64,000 nt of DNA from Lycium barbarum. Its lineage: Eukaryota; Streptophyta; Magnoliopsida; Solanales; Solanaceae. Location of the stretch: assembly GCF_019175385.1 (NCBI RefSeq), contig NC_083341.1:91290321-91354320 (forward strand), in the 5' to 3' direction. The stretch's first letter is position 1; each line of letters opens with the position of its first letter. A model generated the notes under the pieces. It made no database searches, had not been told where the DNA came from, and worked only from the letters and a program-made list of their open reading frames with translations. Positions 12,338 to 23,816 of this stretch are shown here, piece by piece. A program made the translations under genes and the position numbers.

Positions 12338-14769
12338 TGTCACGCCCTGAATCCAACCCTGGACGTAACAGGCATCCGATGTTATGAACAACACCGGAAG
12401 CACCTTATAAAATCAATAAACGTCTAATATCTTTCGATAATCTTTTAATAAATACGAAAATCGATCATTAATAAATTGGATAAAAGAACAATCATACTTT
12501 GAGATAATCCAGCGGAAGTCAAATCAGAAATTTAGTAAATAAGGGTGGCAAAGTGCCTAACGAGTCACACAAGACTCCAACACACTACCCACAATCTGAC
12601 AACTGTCTATGGAGCTTCTAAGATAATAAAAGTTTCTAAAAACATCGGGACGCAGCCCGAAACTAAAATACAAAAAGGAAAGATAGAGTGATGCCCCACG
12701 AAAAATCATGTGGGCTCACCGAATAGTCTCGAAAGCAGCAAGTTCTCTTAAGTCGTATGCGTATCATGAACCTGCTCCTCAACGATACCTAACATACCAT
12801 AAAATAAACAATGGCATGCCTGAGTACTGGATACTCAGTGAGTGTCTAAGGGGCAACAGTTAACAAAACAAGATATGATGAATAAAATCAATAAAATTAT
12901 ATCAATAAAAATCACAGTTCAAACCCGGGAATAAAGTAAGTCATCAACATTAACGAGTCATCTGAGAATCCAGCAACGAAGAACACATTAACTTAACTCC
13001 TTACCATTTTCCATGCCAAGTATTTCACTTACGAATCTAATATCATCACAAGCCACTCACAGGTTACAAAATATCAATCACTCAATACTCCGGCTAAGAA
13101 GACATGAAGGCTAATCGTCCTCTGGACTAGCACAGCAACATATGCACCGGGCGACATGCCTCGGAGGTCAATCATCCTCTGGACTGACATAGCAATAGAT
13201 ACTCCAGGATAAGAAACAACGGAGATCAATCATCATCTGGACTGACACAACAATACTCATATCGATATGTTATGATCCATAATGGCTAATCATCCTCTGG
13301 ACTAGCACAACTTGCCATACATGCCCAAACCAAACAATTACAACCATGGGATATAACTGAATCATTAATCATGGCTTGTAGCCAAATTCACTTCTCAGAC
13401 CATCTTCTCACAATGGAGGTATTTCATGTCACATTCCATTTAGAAATAATGTTCAAATCATCTATTCAATTTCACAACACATTTGAAACTTCAGTGTTAT
13501 AGAAATAAACTTCAATCATCCCATAACGGGCAAAACGTGTTCATTGAAAGAGTTTCATTCATTTAAGGTTCGATGCGGGCTTGACCCTACACACACATGA
13601 CCTTGATAAATTGTCATCTTTTAGTTAGAAAACTAGTTCAACAAATAACAACCACCAAACTAGGGTTTTAACTTATACAAACAATCAAAGAAGGATTCTC
13701 AAATACAAATCACGCTTTCACAATATAAATGTACTTCAAAAGTAGACTACTTGAAAAGACGATTTTGAAATATAAACATACCTCAAATCCTGCTCAAACT
13801 TACTTTCCAAGATTCAATAATCACACTACATTGGTTTTAGATGATAAGATTAGAACTTGAATCGTTTCTTGAAGTTTTCTTAGAATATCAAAAACTAGGG
13901 TTTCTCGTAAGCCTTAAATCTAGTTCTTGAATCTTATGAAAATCATTGGTGGATTCTAACCTCTTTATTTATTCTATACTAGTTCAAACCTAAATAATAA
14001 TCTCATAAAAAATTAGAAGTATTACCTCTTAGACGAACTCCACACGCCCTTATCTCCTTCGTCTTGAGTTTTCAAGAATCTAGGGTTTGAGAAGAGGAAC
14101 TAGTGTTTAAGAGTAGTGCTTTGATGTCAGATTGATGTAGTAATGATAGGAATTGATCAAAAACTTACCTTATATGTTTTGGGGAAGTTCTAGGGTTGTT
14201 TTCTCTCAAAACGTCAGCCAAGAATGAAGTAGAATGAAGGTTTAAGAAAATTTCACATTCTGGGGGTTTTTATAGCCTAGCAAGGCGCATGACGCATCCT
14301 GTGAATCGCATGTTTGACCCATGAAATGCAGCCCTAACACATGACGCGGCAAATGGGCATGATTTTTGGTGTTCATCATGAGAAACGCAGGATTGAACCG
14401 CGGACTGATCCTGTGAAAAGCAGGATGCACCACGGACTATGATAGGTTAGTAAAATGGTCATAAATATTTACTCACATGTCCGTTTGAGCTCTACCATAT
14501 ATATTTGGAAAGGTATTTCAAATATCTACAACTTCTATGAGATGAAAGTTTCCAAAATTCTCAACATATTTTCACGAAATTGGCCTACAAGATAGATCAA
14601 CAAAAACTTAGACGAGTTTAAGAACTCTTACGAACTTCACTATTTGGTTTGACTCTATAACGACTATCTTTCACCCAAATTCATGCCGAAAGGATTCATA
14701 TAGCTAAAATATCATCTTAATACTAGTTTTTACACATTCAGACCTAACTCTGATTTACGAGATGTTACA
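12338..14769 (-). mobile_element. Solo LTR F inside LINE copy L1
   Basis: 2432 bp, starting TGTCACGCCCTGAATCC and ending gatgttaca. No PBS, PPT or coding region adjoins it, so it is a solo LTR. Flanks are acgct (12333-12337) and aagtt (14770-14774); they match at 3 of 5 positions, compatible with an old TSD. The split LINE reading frame supports the boundaries. Inside are an inverted repeat CTGAGTA-N5-TACTCAG (12820-12838), a ~60-bp minisatellite with atcatcctctggactgaca units (about 13087-13315), a minus-strand catacctc motif (about 13781), a cluster of gcg/atgcg motifs (14280-14440) and a minus-strand TATA-like tataaaaa (14266-14274). Confidence 0.8.
13087..13315. repeat. Minisatellite in LTR F, ~60-bp unit
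   Basis: About four imperfect units, each with tcaatcatcctctggactgaca or a close variant followed by agcaata-like sequence. It occupies the same place in the LTR as the differently sequenced minisatellites of the other families. Confidence 0.7.
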
Positions 14770-14774
14770 AAGTT

Positions 14775-14925
14775 GGCAAATGCTTTAGCTAATCAAGTTT
14801 TAGATGATACAGCAGTGCAATGCCAAAATTTCCAAGGTTTGAATACAATGTGTAGAAGGATAGTCAATAGTGATAAGTCTCAAGTTCCTCACTTGAGAAT
14901 TAGAACTAGAGTTGGAATAAGATGA
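14775..14925 (+). pseudogene. LINE ORF2 C-terminus (copy L1), part 2
   Basis: Directly after the LTR the frame continues as LANALANQVLDD, then CQNFQGLNTMCRRIVNSDKS and a short basic tail ending at a TGA near 14924. The 'DK...P..R.R' tail is typical of plant L1 ORF2 ends. The homologous end of the second LINE copy is at 62257-62431 (ADFLTNSVFN...NMDKSM). Joined to 12205-12337 this is the end of the RNase H domain. Confidence 0.7.
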
Positions 14926-15580
14926 GGGTATTGAATTTTATGACAAGGGAGGGGAGCACAAGTGCAGTAAGAGATGTATGGATAGTACAGGACCAGGGGA
15001 AAGAAAATGGAGAAGAAACTTTTATCATCATGTTCAAATTCTTTGGGCGGAGAAATGGTGGTATTTTTTGCTAATGATGTTTTTTTTTTTTCAGGTCTGT
15101 ATATTATCACACATACAAATAACATAAGGACTTACAAGGAAATATAAGCAAAGCAAGAACACAAATAGTGGGGCCAAATATAGTATAATATTGGTTTTTA
15201 CATCATTTCAACTTATGAGTTGGTTTAAAGATCAAAGATTGTACAATTACAGTGACAAGGAAGCATCACAACAAACATGGAAGGAAGATAGGTGCTTAAA
15301 GAGATGAGGAATTACACAGATACAGAATCTAAGGAGCTTCAATACACAAAGGAATACTAGAGTACATGGAATATAGCATTTGAAAGCTCAGAAGATGATT
15401 ACATGGAGCATACCTGAAATGGAGTGCAGCAGCAACATAGATCCACAGGAAAAGAGAGTAAATTTCATAGACCAAAATAGATTCAGCTCATGCAAGACAG
15501 GAATAACAGAGTTTAGCAAGATAAAGAAAATGAAAATGAGAGATAGAAAGTCGATAATGTTGATAGAGAGAACACCTTAC
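14926..15580 (+). other. Probable LINE L1 3' UTR and junction
   Basis: AG-rich sequence resembling in composition, though not clearly alignable with, the 3' UTR of the second LINE copy (62432-63135). A 14-T run lies at about 15080. No poly(A) tail or second TSD is visible; the right edge is cut by the LTR remnant starting near 15580. The ORF at 15380-15670 crosses this junction and is not convincing. Confidence 0.4.
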
Positions 15581-17712
15581 CTGTCTATATCAAGAATTCA
15601 AAGGAGAGAAAAGATCAATATCAAGAATTCAAGTGAATCAAGTGCAAGAAGATCACTAGGGTTCCTCTAAGTCAAGAATTCTCTTGGGAGTGAAGTTAGG
15701 GTTTTCTCCAAGTGAAGTATTGTTAACTAAAACCCGTTCCTACGCATTCAAAGGTGAGTTTCATGATTATTTCATGTTGTTTAAGGTATGGAAAAGATGA
15801 AACACTTGGATTATGGAAGAAAATGGAAAATGGATTACAAAAGATGAGATTAGTGGCAATTGTGAATAGTAGATTAATATGAATCATGAATATGGATATG
15901 TTGTGATTGTAAGTAGATTATGAATGACATTTAGAACATGGAATAAGTATTATATGTGAGAAGAACGTAATAGTGAATTATGATCATGATTATGGGGAAA
16001 TTGAAGTGAAAATGTGAAATATGGATAATATAGATAAATGATGATTGTTAATTATGGTATTATGAGCGATGTTACGGGTGTTTGGGAGTTGATATGAAAT
16101 ATGGAGGAAATCATAAACAAAGGAAATGCTGCCCAATTTTCCTTAGCTTCAATAAGCACGTTCTTATAATCGCTTAGCTAATGTCAATGCGAATTCTTTT
16201 TAAGGTAAAGACGTGAGCATTGAAGGAGAATGATCAAGCGGTAGAATAGCTAAACGAAAAGGTATGTAAGGCTAGTCCTTTCTTTCTAAGGCATGAATCT
16301 TATGGTATGAATCGTCCTATCTCTCCATGATTTTCTTACATATTGAGAACTATGAATCTACGAGTATAAAGGACTTCATATGAGATAAAGAAAAGAGATA
16401 CGTTACAAGCATGACAATGTCGAAGATGAATCTAAGTCTTGAAGTCATAAAGCTCGTGATATGATATTCCTACGAAGCTAATGATCCTTATATGATTCCT
16501 ATGATAGTATTATCCTTACCTCTCCATGACTTTCCTACCTTCCGGAAAACTAAGAGCCTATGTTCATGAATAGCTATATGGGATAAGATAAGAGGCATGT
16601 TACGAATGTGATAATAATGATGATGAGTCTAAGTCTAAAGATTCTAAGGCCTATAATATTATGGTTCTACAAGGCTAATGATCCATATTACGATCCATCG
16701 ATGTTGTTCATTGATTACACTCACCTTATATGCTAGTTCCTTCAAGGTGAGGCATAATGCTTATGAATGCTCCATAATGGAATCGGGGGTTCTCGACCTT
16801 ATGTCACCCTGACATTATTATAGATTGTCTATAAGCTCTAATGCATGTCCTAAGACCAATGTTCTGCAAAGTTACGAGTCCATGTTCATAGAGGATTTCA
16901 TATGAGATAAAGGCAAGAGATATGCTATAGAAACGATAATGGTAATGTTGAGCCTAAGTCTAGAGATTATAATGTCTATCATACGATATTTATACGAAGT
17001 TCAAGTTACGAATATGATATGATTTTCATAGATTGTTTGTTAAATTCAAATGTATGCTTTACTGAAAGGTTACGATACGCTTATAAGATGTATGTGATGA
17101 CAATGATGATGATGAGATATACCGATCCTTGTTATGATGTATGTGATATTGTCGAGCCACTACGTCGTCGAATACGGAAGACATGTATGTGATATTGTCG
17201 AGCCACTACGTGGCCGAAAACGGATATTGTCGAGCCACTACGTGGCCGAAAACGGATATTGTCGAGCCACTACGTGGACGAATACGGATATTGTCGAGCC
17301 ACTACGTGGCCGAATACGGATATTGTCGAGCCCCTACGTGGCTGAATACGGATAATGTTTTATGTGTATGAGCAGATACGGTACTATGATGATGAATTAT
17401 ATGACATAATGAGGTATACGCTATGATGATGCATGTACGACGATTATGTATATATGATATATGTATAAAATGTATTCGTCCATAAAGGTCGCGCAGGTTT
17501 TGCCTTCCCCTTATGACTTATGATTTCTCTATCATGTTTATTTCATTCATGCCTTACATACTCAGTACAATATTCGTACTGACGTCTGTTTTCTTTGGAC
17601 GCTGTGTTCATGCCCACAGGTAGACAAGGAGACGGCGCAGACCTTTAGGAGCTATCAGCAGATTTGCAGGAGCACTCCATTATTCCGGAGGTGCTAATCG
17701 GGTTTATACTTT

Positions 17713-17773
<61 letters not shown>

Positions 17774-18078
17774 TTTGGGCACGACGGGGTCTTGTCCCAT
17801 CCATATGTCTAGTACTCTAACAGAGGCTCGTAGATACGCAGTATGGGTTATATGGTCTCACGAGGTTGCTATTATGTACATATATATGTATATGATTTTG
17901 ATAGCCGAGAGGCTTATGTATATAAAAGTATTTATGTTTCCAAATGACATATGATTTTCTTATGATTTGAGTATAAATGTGATAAAAGAGCGTTAAATGA
18001 GTATGATGAGTAATAGAACGAGCGGTGCTCGGTGGTTAGCCCCGGGTACCCGTCGCGGCCCCTAGTCGGGTCGTGACA
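15581..18078 (+). repeat. Left-truncated LTR of the element-A family (plus orientation)
   Basis: It ends gggtcgtgaca and aligns in reverse complement with the LTRs of element A (compare 19040-20960), but the first several hundred bases, including the promoter side, are missing. Features in order: an ag/gtatgt site (16261/16262), a long spacer, the 32-bp minisatellite (17147-17353), the inverted repeat TCAGTAC-AATATTC-GTACTGA (17562-17582), a tgcccacag/gt site (17619/17620), a (TA)n tract (about 17716-17770) and the conserved ccgggtacccgtcgcggccc end. No internal region follows. Confidence 0.75.
17147..17353. repeat. 32-bp minisatellite, about 6 units
   Basis: Unit gatattgtcgagccactacg plus a 12-bp tail that varies (tggccgaaaacg, tggacgaatacg and others). 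The first unit is separated from the rest by about 14 bp. The unit is not a multiple of 3, so the two overlapping ORFs across it are artefacts. Confidence 0.88.
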
Positions 18079-19039
18079 ATCCATCAGTGGTGGGTGAAAA
18101 TCCTAGAACCCTAAAATTATTAAACCCTTAAATAATTGGTGGGTTGTTGTTTTTGTTGTTGATTGATCATCTAGGAGTGTAGATTATCACTTTCTAGGAA
18201 AGGAATTTGATTTCTTATGGTCGAAATTGCATGTTGAGACTAGGGTTCTAATAAAAATGGAAGCTTTGTTCTAAAATCTATTAGAAAGGGTGAAATTGAT
18301 TAGAAACCCATAAATTGAAGGTTTATTATTGTAGAGATAGAAGTTATGATAAATTCACCATTAAAGGATGGTTTCATCCATTGAAAATGGTAGAAGTAAG
18401 TGGGTGTTCTTCCCCAAATTGTTGTTCTTGTTTAAATACATGGTTTGCTGCTTACTTAGCATCATATTGTTAGACTTTGACTGTTATGAGGCGCTTCAGA
18501 AATAGAAGACTCGTGTGGAGTAGTTCGTGGCTCCTGTTCTGCATTCGAGGTAGGTTATGACTTACATTAGTTAGACTTTGATTAGTGAAACGTATGTATT
18601 GTGTAGAATTCACGGGAGAAAGCATGATTAGGTCTTCGGACATGGTGTTTTGGTTAGATATTAGCTAGGTTGGTATGACTTCTGATTTTGTGGGCTCGTC
18701 GTCGTTACTTTATGTACTGAAATATGAGGTGTAGTTGTATTCATACTTTGGCGATTCGGGATGGATTTCTATTCAGTTCATTGTTGTTGATGGTGGCTTG
18801 TGGCCCTATTATTGTGATTAGACTTATTGCCTAAATTGGCGTGTTGTACTCAGTTCTCCCTTATTGAGACATATATTATCGGAGAAAGGAAGGATACAAA
18901 GTTTAGACCTAGATTGTGGTTTACATATTTATGATAGTACATAGATGAACACTTGATGTATGATTTATTGTTGACGATAATATATAGAAAAGTGGAGCTT
19001 CTTGGTGATATCAGACTTAGTTGTGAGGCGTACTTTCTA
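18079..19039 (+). repeat. LTR D (plus orientation), part 1
   Basis: Sequence following the end of the previous LTR; its own TG end is not visible. It has an ag/gtaggttatg site (18547/18548) comparable to the conserved donor-like motif of the other LTRs. Element A interrupts it at 19040, and 32063 continues it. Confidence 0.55.
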
Positions 19040-19616
19040 TGTCACAACCCGACTAGGGCCATGACGGGTACCCGGAGCTAACTACCGAGCACCACTCATT
19101 CTACTTATCCTGCATTCATTTATTGTCCTCATCCTCCTAATCATAGGGAAATCCATTTCCACTTTGAAACATATTTACCTTTATATACATAAGCCCTTCG
19201 GCTATCAAAATAATATACATACAATGAGGAAATCGTGAGACCATACTACCCACACATACGCATCTACGAGCCTCTACTTGAGTACTAGACATAAGGACAG
19301 GACAGGACCCCGTCGTACCCAAATATGTACACAAAATAATTTTTTAAAAAATAGCACCTCTGAAATAACGGAGTGCTCCTATAAATCTGCTGGTAGCTCC
19401 TACGAATCTGGATCACCCCCTGTCTACCTGTGGGCATGAATACAGCGTCCAAAGAAAAGGGCATCAATACAAGCATTGTACTGAGTATGTAAGGCATGAA
19501 TGAAATAAAAATAATAAAGAAATCATAAGATATGAGATGAAGATATGACCTGCTCGACCTTTAAGAGTAAACACATGTTACATACCCTACATATATAAAC
19601 AAATCTCAGGTACCAT

Positions 19617-19803
19617 CATCATTAACCCGCGTCCGGGTAACTATCATATGCCGCCCACTAGTGGTGGTCATGTCCGTCCATCTAGGCATGGTGTACTCAT
19701 AAGCAGCCCGCATTAGCAGTGACATGTCCGGCAATCTAAGAACGGTGGAATCGTATGCAGCCCGCCTTCGCGATGACATGTCCGGCCATATAGGCACTGT
19801 GGG
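19617..19803. repeat. ~61-bp minisatellite in the element A 3' LTR
   Basis: Three imperfect units built on gtccggccatctaggcacgg followed by a gcagcccgc segment. The partner array lies at about 30130-30320 in the other LTR. Confidence 0.75.
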
Positions 19804-21039
19804 ATCATATCATTATGTTCATCTTAGACTCAACATCATCATACATTTGTCATAAAACATACGTTATAACTTAAAGTTAAACTATAGCTATATTGGGGTG
19901 ACATAAGGTCGAGACCCCCGATTACATTATGGAGTGATCATAAGCATCTTATCTCACCTTGAAGGAACTAACATTGTAAGGTGAGTGTGCACAATGAACA
20001 ACATCAATGGATCATACTTAGGACCATTAACTTCATGGAACATCGTATCATGGACTTTAGAATTCTTTAGACTTAACTCATCATACTCGATATCATACTC
20101 ATAACATATCTCATTTCTTTATCTCATGTAAAGCTCTTTTTTTTAAGCATAGACTCATAATTTCCGATAAACATATAGGAGAGTCAGGGAAAGATAAGAG
20201 GATTCAGGTCATAGGAGTCATGCCTTAGAAAGAAGGGACTAGCCTTACATACCTTTTCGTATAGCTACTGTATCGCTTGAGCGTTCTCCTCCAATGTTCA
20301 CGTTTCTACGTTCAAGAGAGTTTGTACCAACATTAGATAATCGATAGCTTAATCATACTTGACTAAAGCTAGAGAAAATTGGGCAGCATCTCCTTTGTTT
20401 ATACAACTTTCCCCATATCATATATCAACTCCCAACATCAATAATAGCATTCATCATATCACAAGCAACAATCTTCATTCACCTTACATTACTCAAGTCT
20501 CCCAATTTCATTTCAAATCATCCATAACTAGGGTCATAGTATAATATTACACTCGTCTCTTCATAATGTTTCTCCCATGTTCTTAATGTCATTTATAACA
20601 TATTTATAATCACAAAATGTCAAGAATCATGATCCATTCCAAGTTACTACTCAAAATGTCACTATTCTTACATTCATAACCTATTTTCTATCTCCTTCTA
20701 CAATTCAAGTCTTTCAACCTCTCAATACTTTAAACAACATGGAATGATCATAAAACTTACCTTTGATTGTGTGGAAATGAGCTTTAAGTGAAAATACTTC
20801 ACTTGAGCAAAACCCTAGTTCCACTTCCCATGAGTTTTCTTGCCTTAGATGAACCCTAGTGAGTTTCTTGCACTTGTTTCTCTTGATTTGATGAAGTTGA
20901 TCCTTAGTTTCACTTGGATTCTTGTAGATGAAGAGTGGAGAGAGTTCTAGAGGGTTCTTGAGGTGTGGAGAGAAAATGAGAAGATGGGAAATGAAAAGAA
21001 TTAACTTGGGTCCCTTAATTAAAAACTTAAAATTTTGTC

Positions 21040-21275
21040 CCGACTAAATTATACGGACACTTATACGGTCCGTATAAATTTATACGGTCTGTATAAGTGT
21101 CCGTATAATTATCCCAACAATAACTCATTCTGTGACCATTATACGGCACATTATATGGTCCGTATAATTTTATACGCTCCGTATAAGTGACCGCATAATC
21201 CCAACTGAGATGGACCTTCACTGTAACGGTTATACGGTAACATTATACGGACCGTATAAATGGTCGTATAGTCCA
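21040..21275. repeat. Palindromic atacggtccgtat cluster
   Basis: Several copies or near-copies of atacggtccgtat and tatacggaccgtata in a span of about 230 bp, separated by 20-60 bp. The same cluster recurs at about 29300-29540, 31515-31720 and (diverged) 57660-57930, always near the U3/promoter end of an LTR. Each copy is a near-perfect dyad, so it could bind a dimeric factor or form hairpins; that role is inference. Confidence 0.75.
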
Positions 21276-21603
21276 TTTTTCTCCGATCTTGTTCTCGTTG
21301 CTTCGTTTGATCTTCAATCCTTATGGAACCTTCTCAGAACCTTTTTAATACTTCACTAACAATCTAAGAGACATTATAAATCTTCTTCTAAGACATCATT
21401 AACTTGGTACCTCATAAATCCTTTCCGATACACCACGTATACCTCTCCTTTCTTGACGAGCTTTCTTCTCTTACCTGGAATGTCTTTGAAATCTCAATTA
21501 GAACCATTAAATACTATTTCTTACTTATTGAAACATTGTATACTTCGTGCCTTTTGTTAGTTTATTCACTGAGCAACAACATCAAATTTTCCGACGTGTA
21601 ACA

Positions 21604-21620
21604 TTCTTCCCCCCTTTAAA
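21604..21620 (-). other. Polypurine tract of element A
   Basis: The plus strand reads ttcttcccccctttaaa, a purine tract on the minus strand abutting the inner end of the 3' LTR. It is followed by the cattcgtcctcgaatgtt dyad (about 21625-21642), common next to the PPT in this lineage. Confidence 0.85.
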
Positions 21621-21807
21621 AACATTCGTCCTCGAATGTTAAGTTCTCGAGAATTCTATAACAATTTCGCCAGAGTTTCCCCTATAATACGGAACTACCA
21701 TCTTGTCACAACATCCCCTAATAACAATGCCTCATAGGGACACAACATAATAGCAATAAATTTTGGCCATACACGACCCACATGCATAAAAAGAGAACAT
21801 ACATACC
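21621..21807 (-). other. Non-coding gap between pol and PPT of element A
   Basis: Holds the cattcgtcctcgaatgtt dyad and the tcgccagagtttcccctat segment that recurs between pol and PPT in element 2 (about 50940) and inside element C (about 7515). No ORF. Confidence 0.55.
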
Positions 21808-22330
21808 TCATAATCTTGACGTTTCATCTTCGATCTCTTCCGGGGGTTGAAATAGGCGCGGGTACTTGGACTTCATAGTTTCTTCCTCTTCCCATGTCAT
21901 TTCTTCTCGGTTATTGTTTCTTCATAAAACCTTAACTGAAGCTACTTCTTTGTTCCTAAGCCTCCGTACTTGCCTATCTAGTATGGCAATGGGAACCTCT
22001 TCATAAGTCAACTTTTCTGTCACTTGAACATCATCTACCGGCACGATCCTAATAGGATCTCTAACACATTTTGAAGCATTGAGACATGGAAAACTGGATG
22101 AACTGATTCAAGCTCTTGAGGCAAGTCCAATTCATAAGCTACTTGGCCCACCTTGCGAATAATCTTATAAGGTCCAATATATCGAGGAATTAACTTTCCT
22201 TTATTACCAAATCTCATCACACCTTTCATTGGTGACACTTTCAGGAATACCCAATCATCAACTTGAAATTCTAAGCCTCGCCGACGGTTGTCCGTATAGG
22301 ATTTCTGGCGACTTTGGGCTATCAACAATT
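21808..22330 (-). pseudogene. Integrase C-terminus and chromodomain-like tail (element A)
   Basis: The minus-strand reading at 22328-22035 gives [17 protein letters not shown], then [20 protein letters not shown] and [10 protein letters not shown], the GPF/Y-type module that ends Ty3/gypsy integrases. After a frame change it continues as [37 protein letters not shown], a stop, then REEMTWE and a stop at 21808-21810. This tail corresponds to the chromodomain-like region of Tekay/Del elements, thought to direct integration to heterochromatin. The homologous tail of element 2 is 50381-50821. Confidence 0.8.
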
Positions 22331-22364
22331 GATCTCAGATAATCTTGACCTTTTCCACTGCCTG

Positions 22365-22571
22365 TTAAATCAACTCAGGGCCTATTAGTTGTACCTCTCC
22401 TATCGCAAACCACCCAATTGGGGATCTACACTTCCTTACATACAGAGCTTCATACGGTGCCATTTGAATACTGGAATGATAGCTGTTGTTGTATGCAATC
22501 TCAATAAAGGGTAAGTGGTCATCCCAACTACCACCGAAATCTAGCACACGTGCCTGTAGCATGTCTTCCAA
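22365..22571 (-). pseudogene. Integrase region between core and C-terminal module (element A)
   Basis: The frame reads VLDFGGSWDDHLPFIEIAYN followed by NSYHSSIQMAPYEALYVRKC, a standard segment of Ty3/gypsy integrase after the catalytic Glu. It matches 50059-50268 of element 2. A stop at 22362-22364 breaks it before the C-terminal module. Confidence 0.85.
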
Positions 22572-23228
22572 GGTCTAAATAGTGCGCTCGGCTTGCCCGT
22601 CAGTTTATGGATGGAATGCTATGCTAAGCTTTACCTGAGTACCTAAACCTTCTTGGAAAGATTTACAGAATTTTGTTGTAAATTTTGACCCTCTGTCTAT
22701 GATAATAGATATCGGAACACCATGAAGTCTCACAATCTCCTTAAGGTACAACCTTGCATAATCTTCTACAGAGTATGTGGTTCTGACCAGAAGAAAATGA
22801 GCTGATTTCGTGAGTCAGTCCACGATTACCCATATGGAATCATACTTGCTTCGGGAACGAGTTAACCCTACAATGAAATCCATGTTGATCACTTCCCATT
22901 TCCAAGTAGGGATTTCCATGGCTTGTAATAATCCTCCTAGCTTTTGATGCTCAATTTTCACTTGTTGGCAATTTGGGCATTGAGCTACAAATTCTGCTAT
23001 GTCTTTCTTCATTCCATCCCACCAATACATTAACTTGAGATCATGGTACATTTTTGTTGCTCCTGGGTGAATAGAATACCGAGAATGATGAGCTTCTTCT
23101 AGAATTGGACGACGTAATTCTACAACATTCAGAACACATAGCCTGCCTCGGTATCTAAGAACCCCATCTATAGAAATTTCAAATAGAGACTTCTCTTTCT
23201 CATGAAATGTGTCTCTATAATGGCTCAA
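22560..23228 (-). pseudogene. Integrase zinc-binding and catalytic core (element A)
   Basis: Zinc-binding HHCC part: HHSRYSIHPGATKMYHDLK followed by [13 protein letters not shown]. Catalytic core: VINMDFIVGL carries the first Asp, DRGSKF near 22685 the second, and TDGQAERT near 22590 the Glu. Stops interrupt it (22608-22610 and 22575-22577, in HP*TDGQAERTI*). DNA-strand transfer by this copy is not possible as written, although the D, D and E residues are all still encoded. Confidence 0.85.
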
Positions 23229-23354
23229 CTGAGGATCTTCACATTAACGCTCCTTCACCTCCATATCTAAGGATGAAACAGTTGGATTATTAATATCAAT
23301 TCCTGCACTGCCTGAATCAATTAGACGAACTCCAAGGCTGGCTAGCTGGTGGAG

Positions 23355-23813
23355 CTAACGAATTAATTCTTTCTTCTCCGGAAGGGCCTCACATAGGATA
23401 CCCATTGATCTGCGACTAAGTGAATCAGCTACTACATTTGCCTTTCCGAGGTGGTATAAAATACTTACATCATAATCTTTCAGTAGCTCTAACCACTGCC
23501 TCTGCCGCAGATTTAACTCCTTCTGCTTGAAGAGATATTGGAGACTCTTGTGATCTGTATAGATATCAACATGTACACCATACAACTAATGTCTCCACAT
23601 CTTTAGTGCATGAATAACCGCAGCCAATTCGAGATCATGAGTTGGGTAGTTCTTTTCATGTTTACGTAACTGTCTTAAAGCATAAGCAATGGCTTTACCG
23701 TGTTGCATTAACACACATCTTAATCCAACACCGGAGGCATCACAATATATAACATAACCATCTGGCCCTTCTAAAAGCGTCAAGACTGGAGCTAAAGTTA
23801 ACCTATCTTTCAA
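23355..23813 (-). pseudogene. RNase H domain (element A)
   Basis: [20 protein letters not shown] carries the first catalytic Asp, [15 protein letters not shown] the Glu and [11 protein letters not shown] a further Asp. It ends [16 protein letters not shown], the normal end of gypsy RNase H. An in-frame stop lies at 23583-23585, between WRH and [10 protein letters not shown]. Confidence 0.88.
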
Positions 23814-23816
23814 TTC

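Larger units (their letters stand above)
19040..21603 (-). repeat. 3' LTR of element A
   Basis: 2564 bp. It contains the inverted repeat TCAATAC-N7-GTACTGA (19464-19484), a three-unit ~61-bp minisatellite (19617-19803), a minus-strand AG/GTATGT site (boundary at 20252/20253), and a cluster of palindromic atacggtccgtat motifs (about 21040-21275) on the promoter side. Confidence 0.88.

Noticed and set aside
12032..12403. 123-residue hydrophobic minus-strand ORF that looks like a membrane protein
   Set aside because: Lies on an A/G-rich low-complexity tract, so the minus strand is T/C-rich and gives Phe/Leu/Ser. It also crosses the edge of LTR F.
15380..15670. 96-residue ORF, Lys/Arg/Ser-rich
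   Set aside because: Crosses the junction of the LINE 3' region and an LTR remnant, with no recognisable domain; likely chance.
17134..17371. Direct-repeat array resembling CRISPR, and two ORFs across it
   Set aside because: Units are contiguous with no unique spacers, and the locus is a plant LTR. The ORFs are repeat artefacts in two frames.
18079..18110. PBS after the LTR ending at 18078
   Set aside because: The following bases (atccatcagtgg) do not match an iMet or other tRNA end I recognise, and no gag-pol follows.
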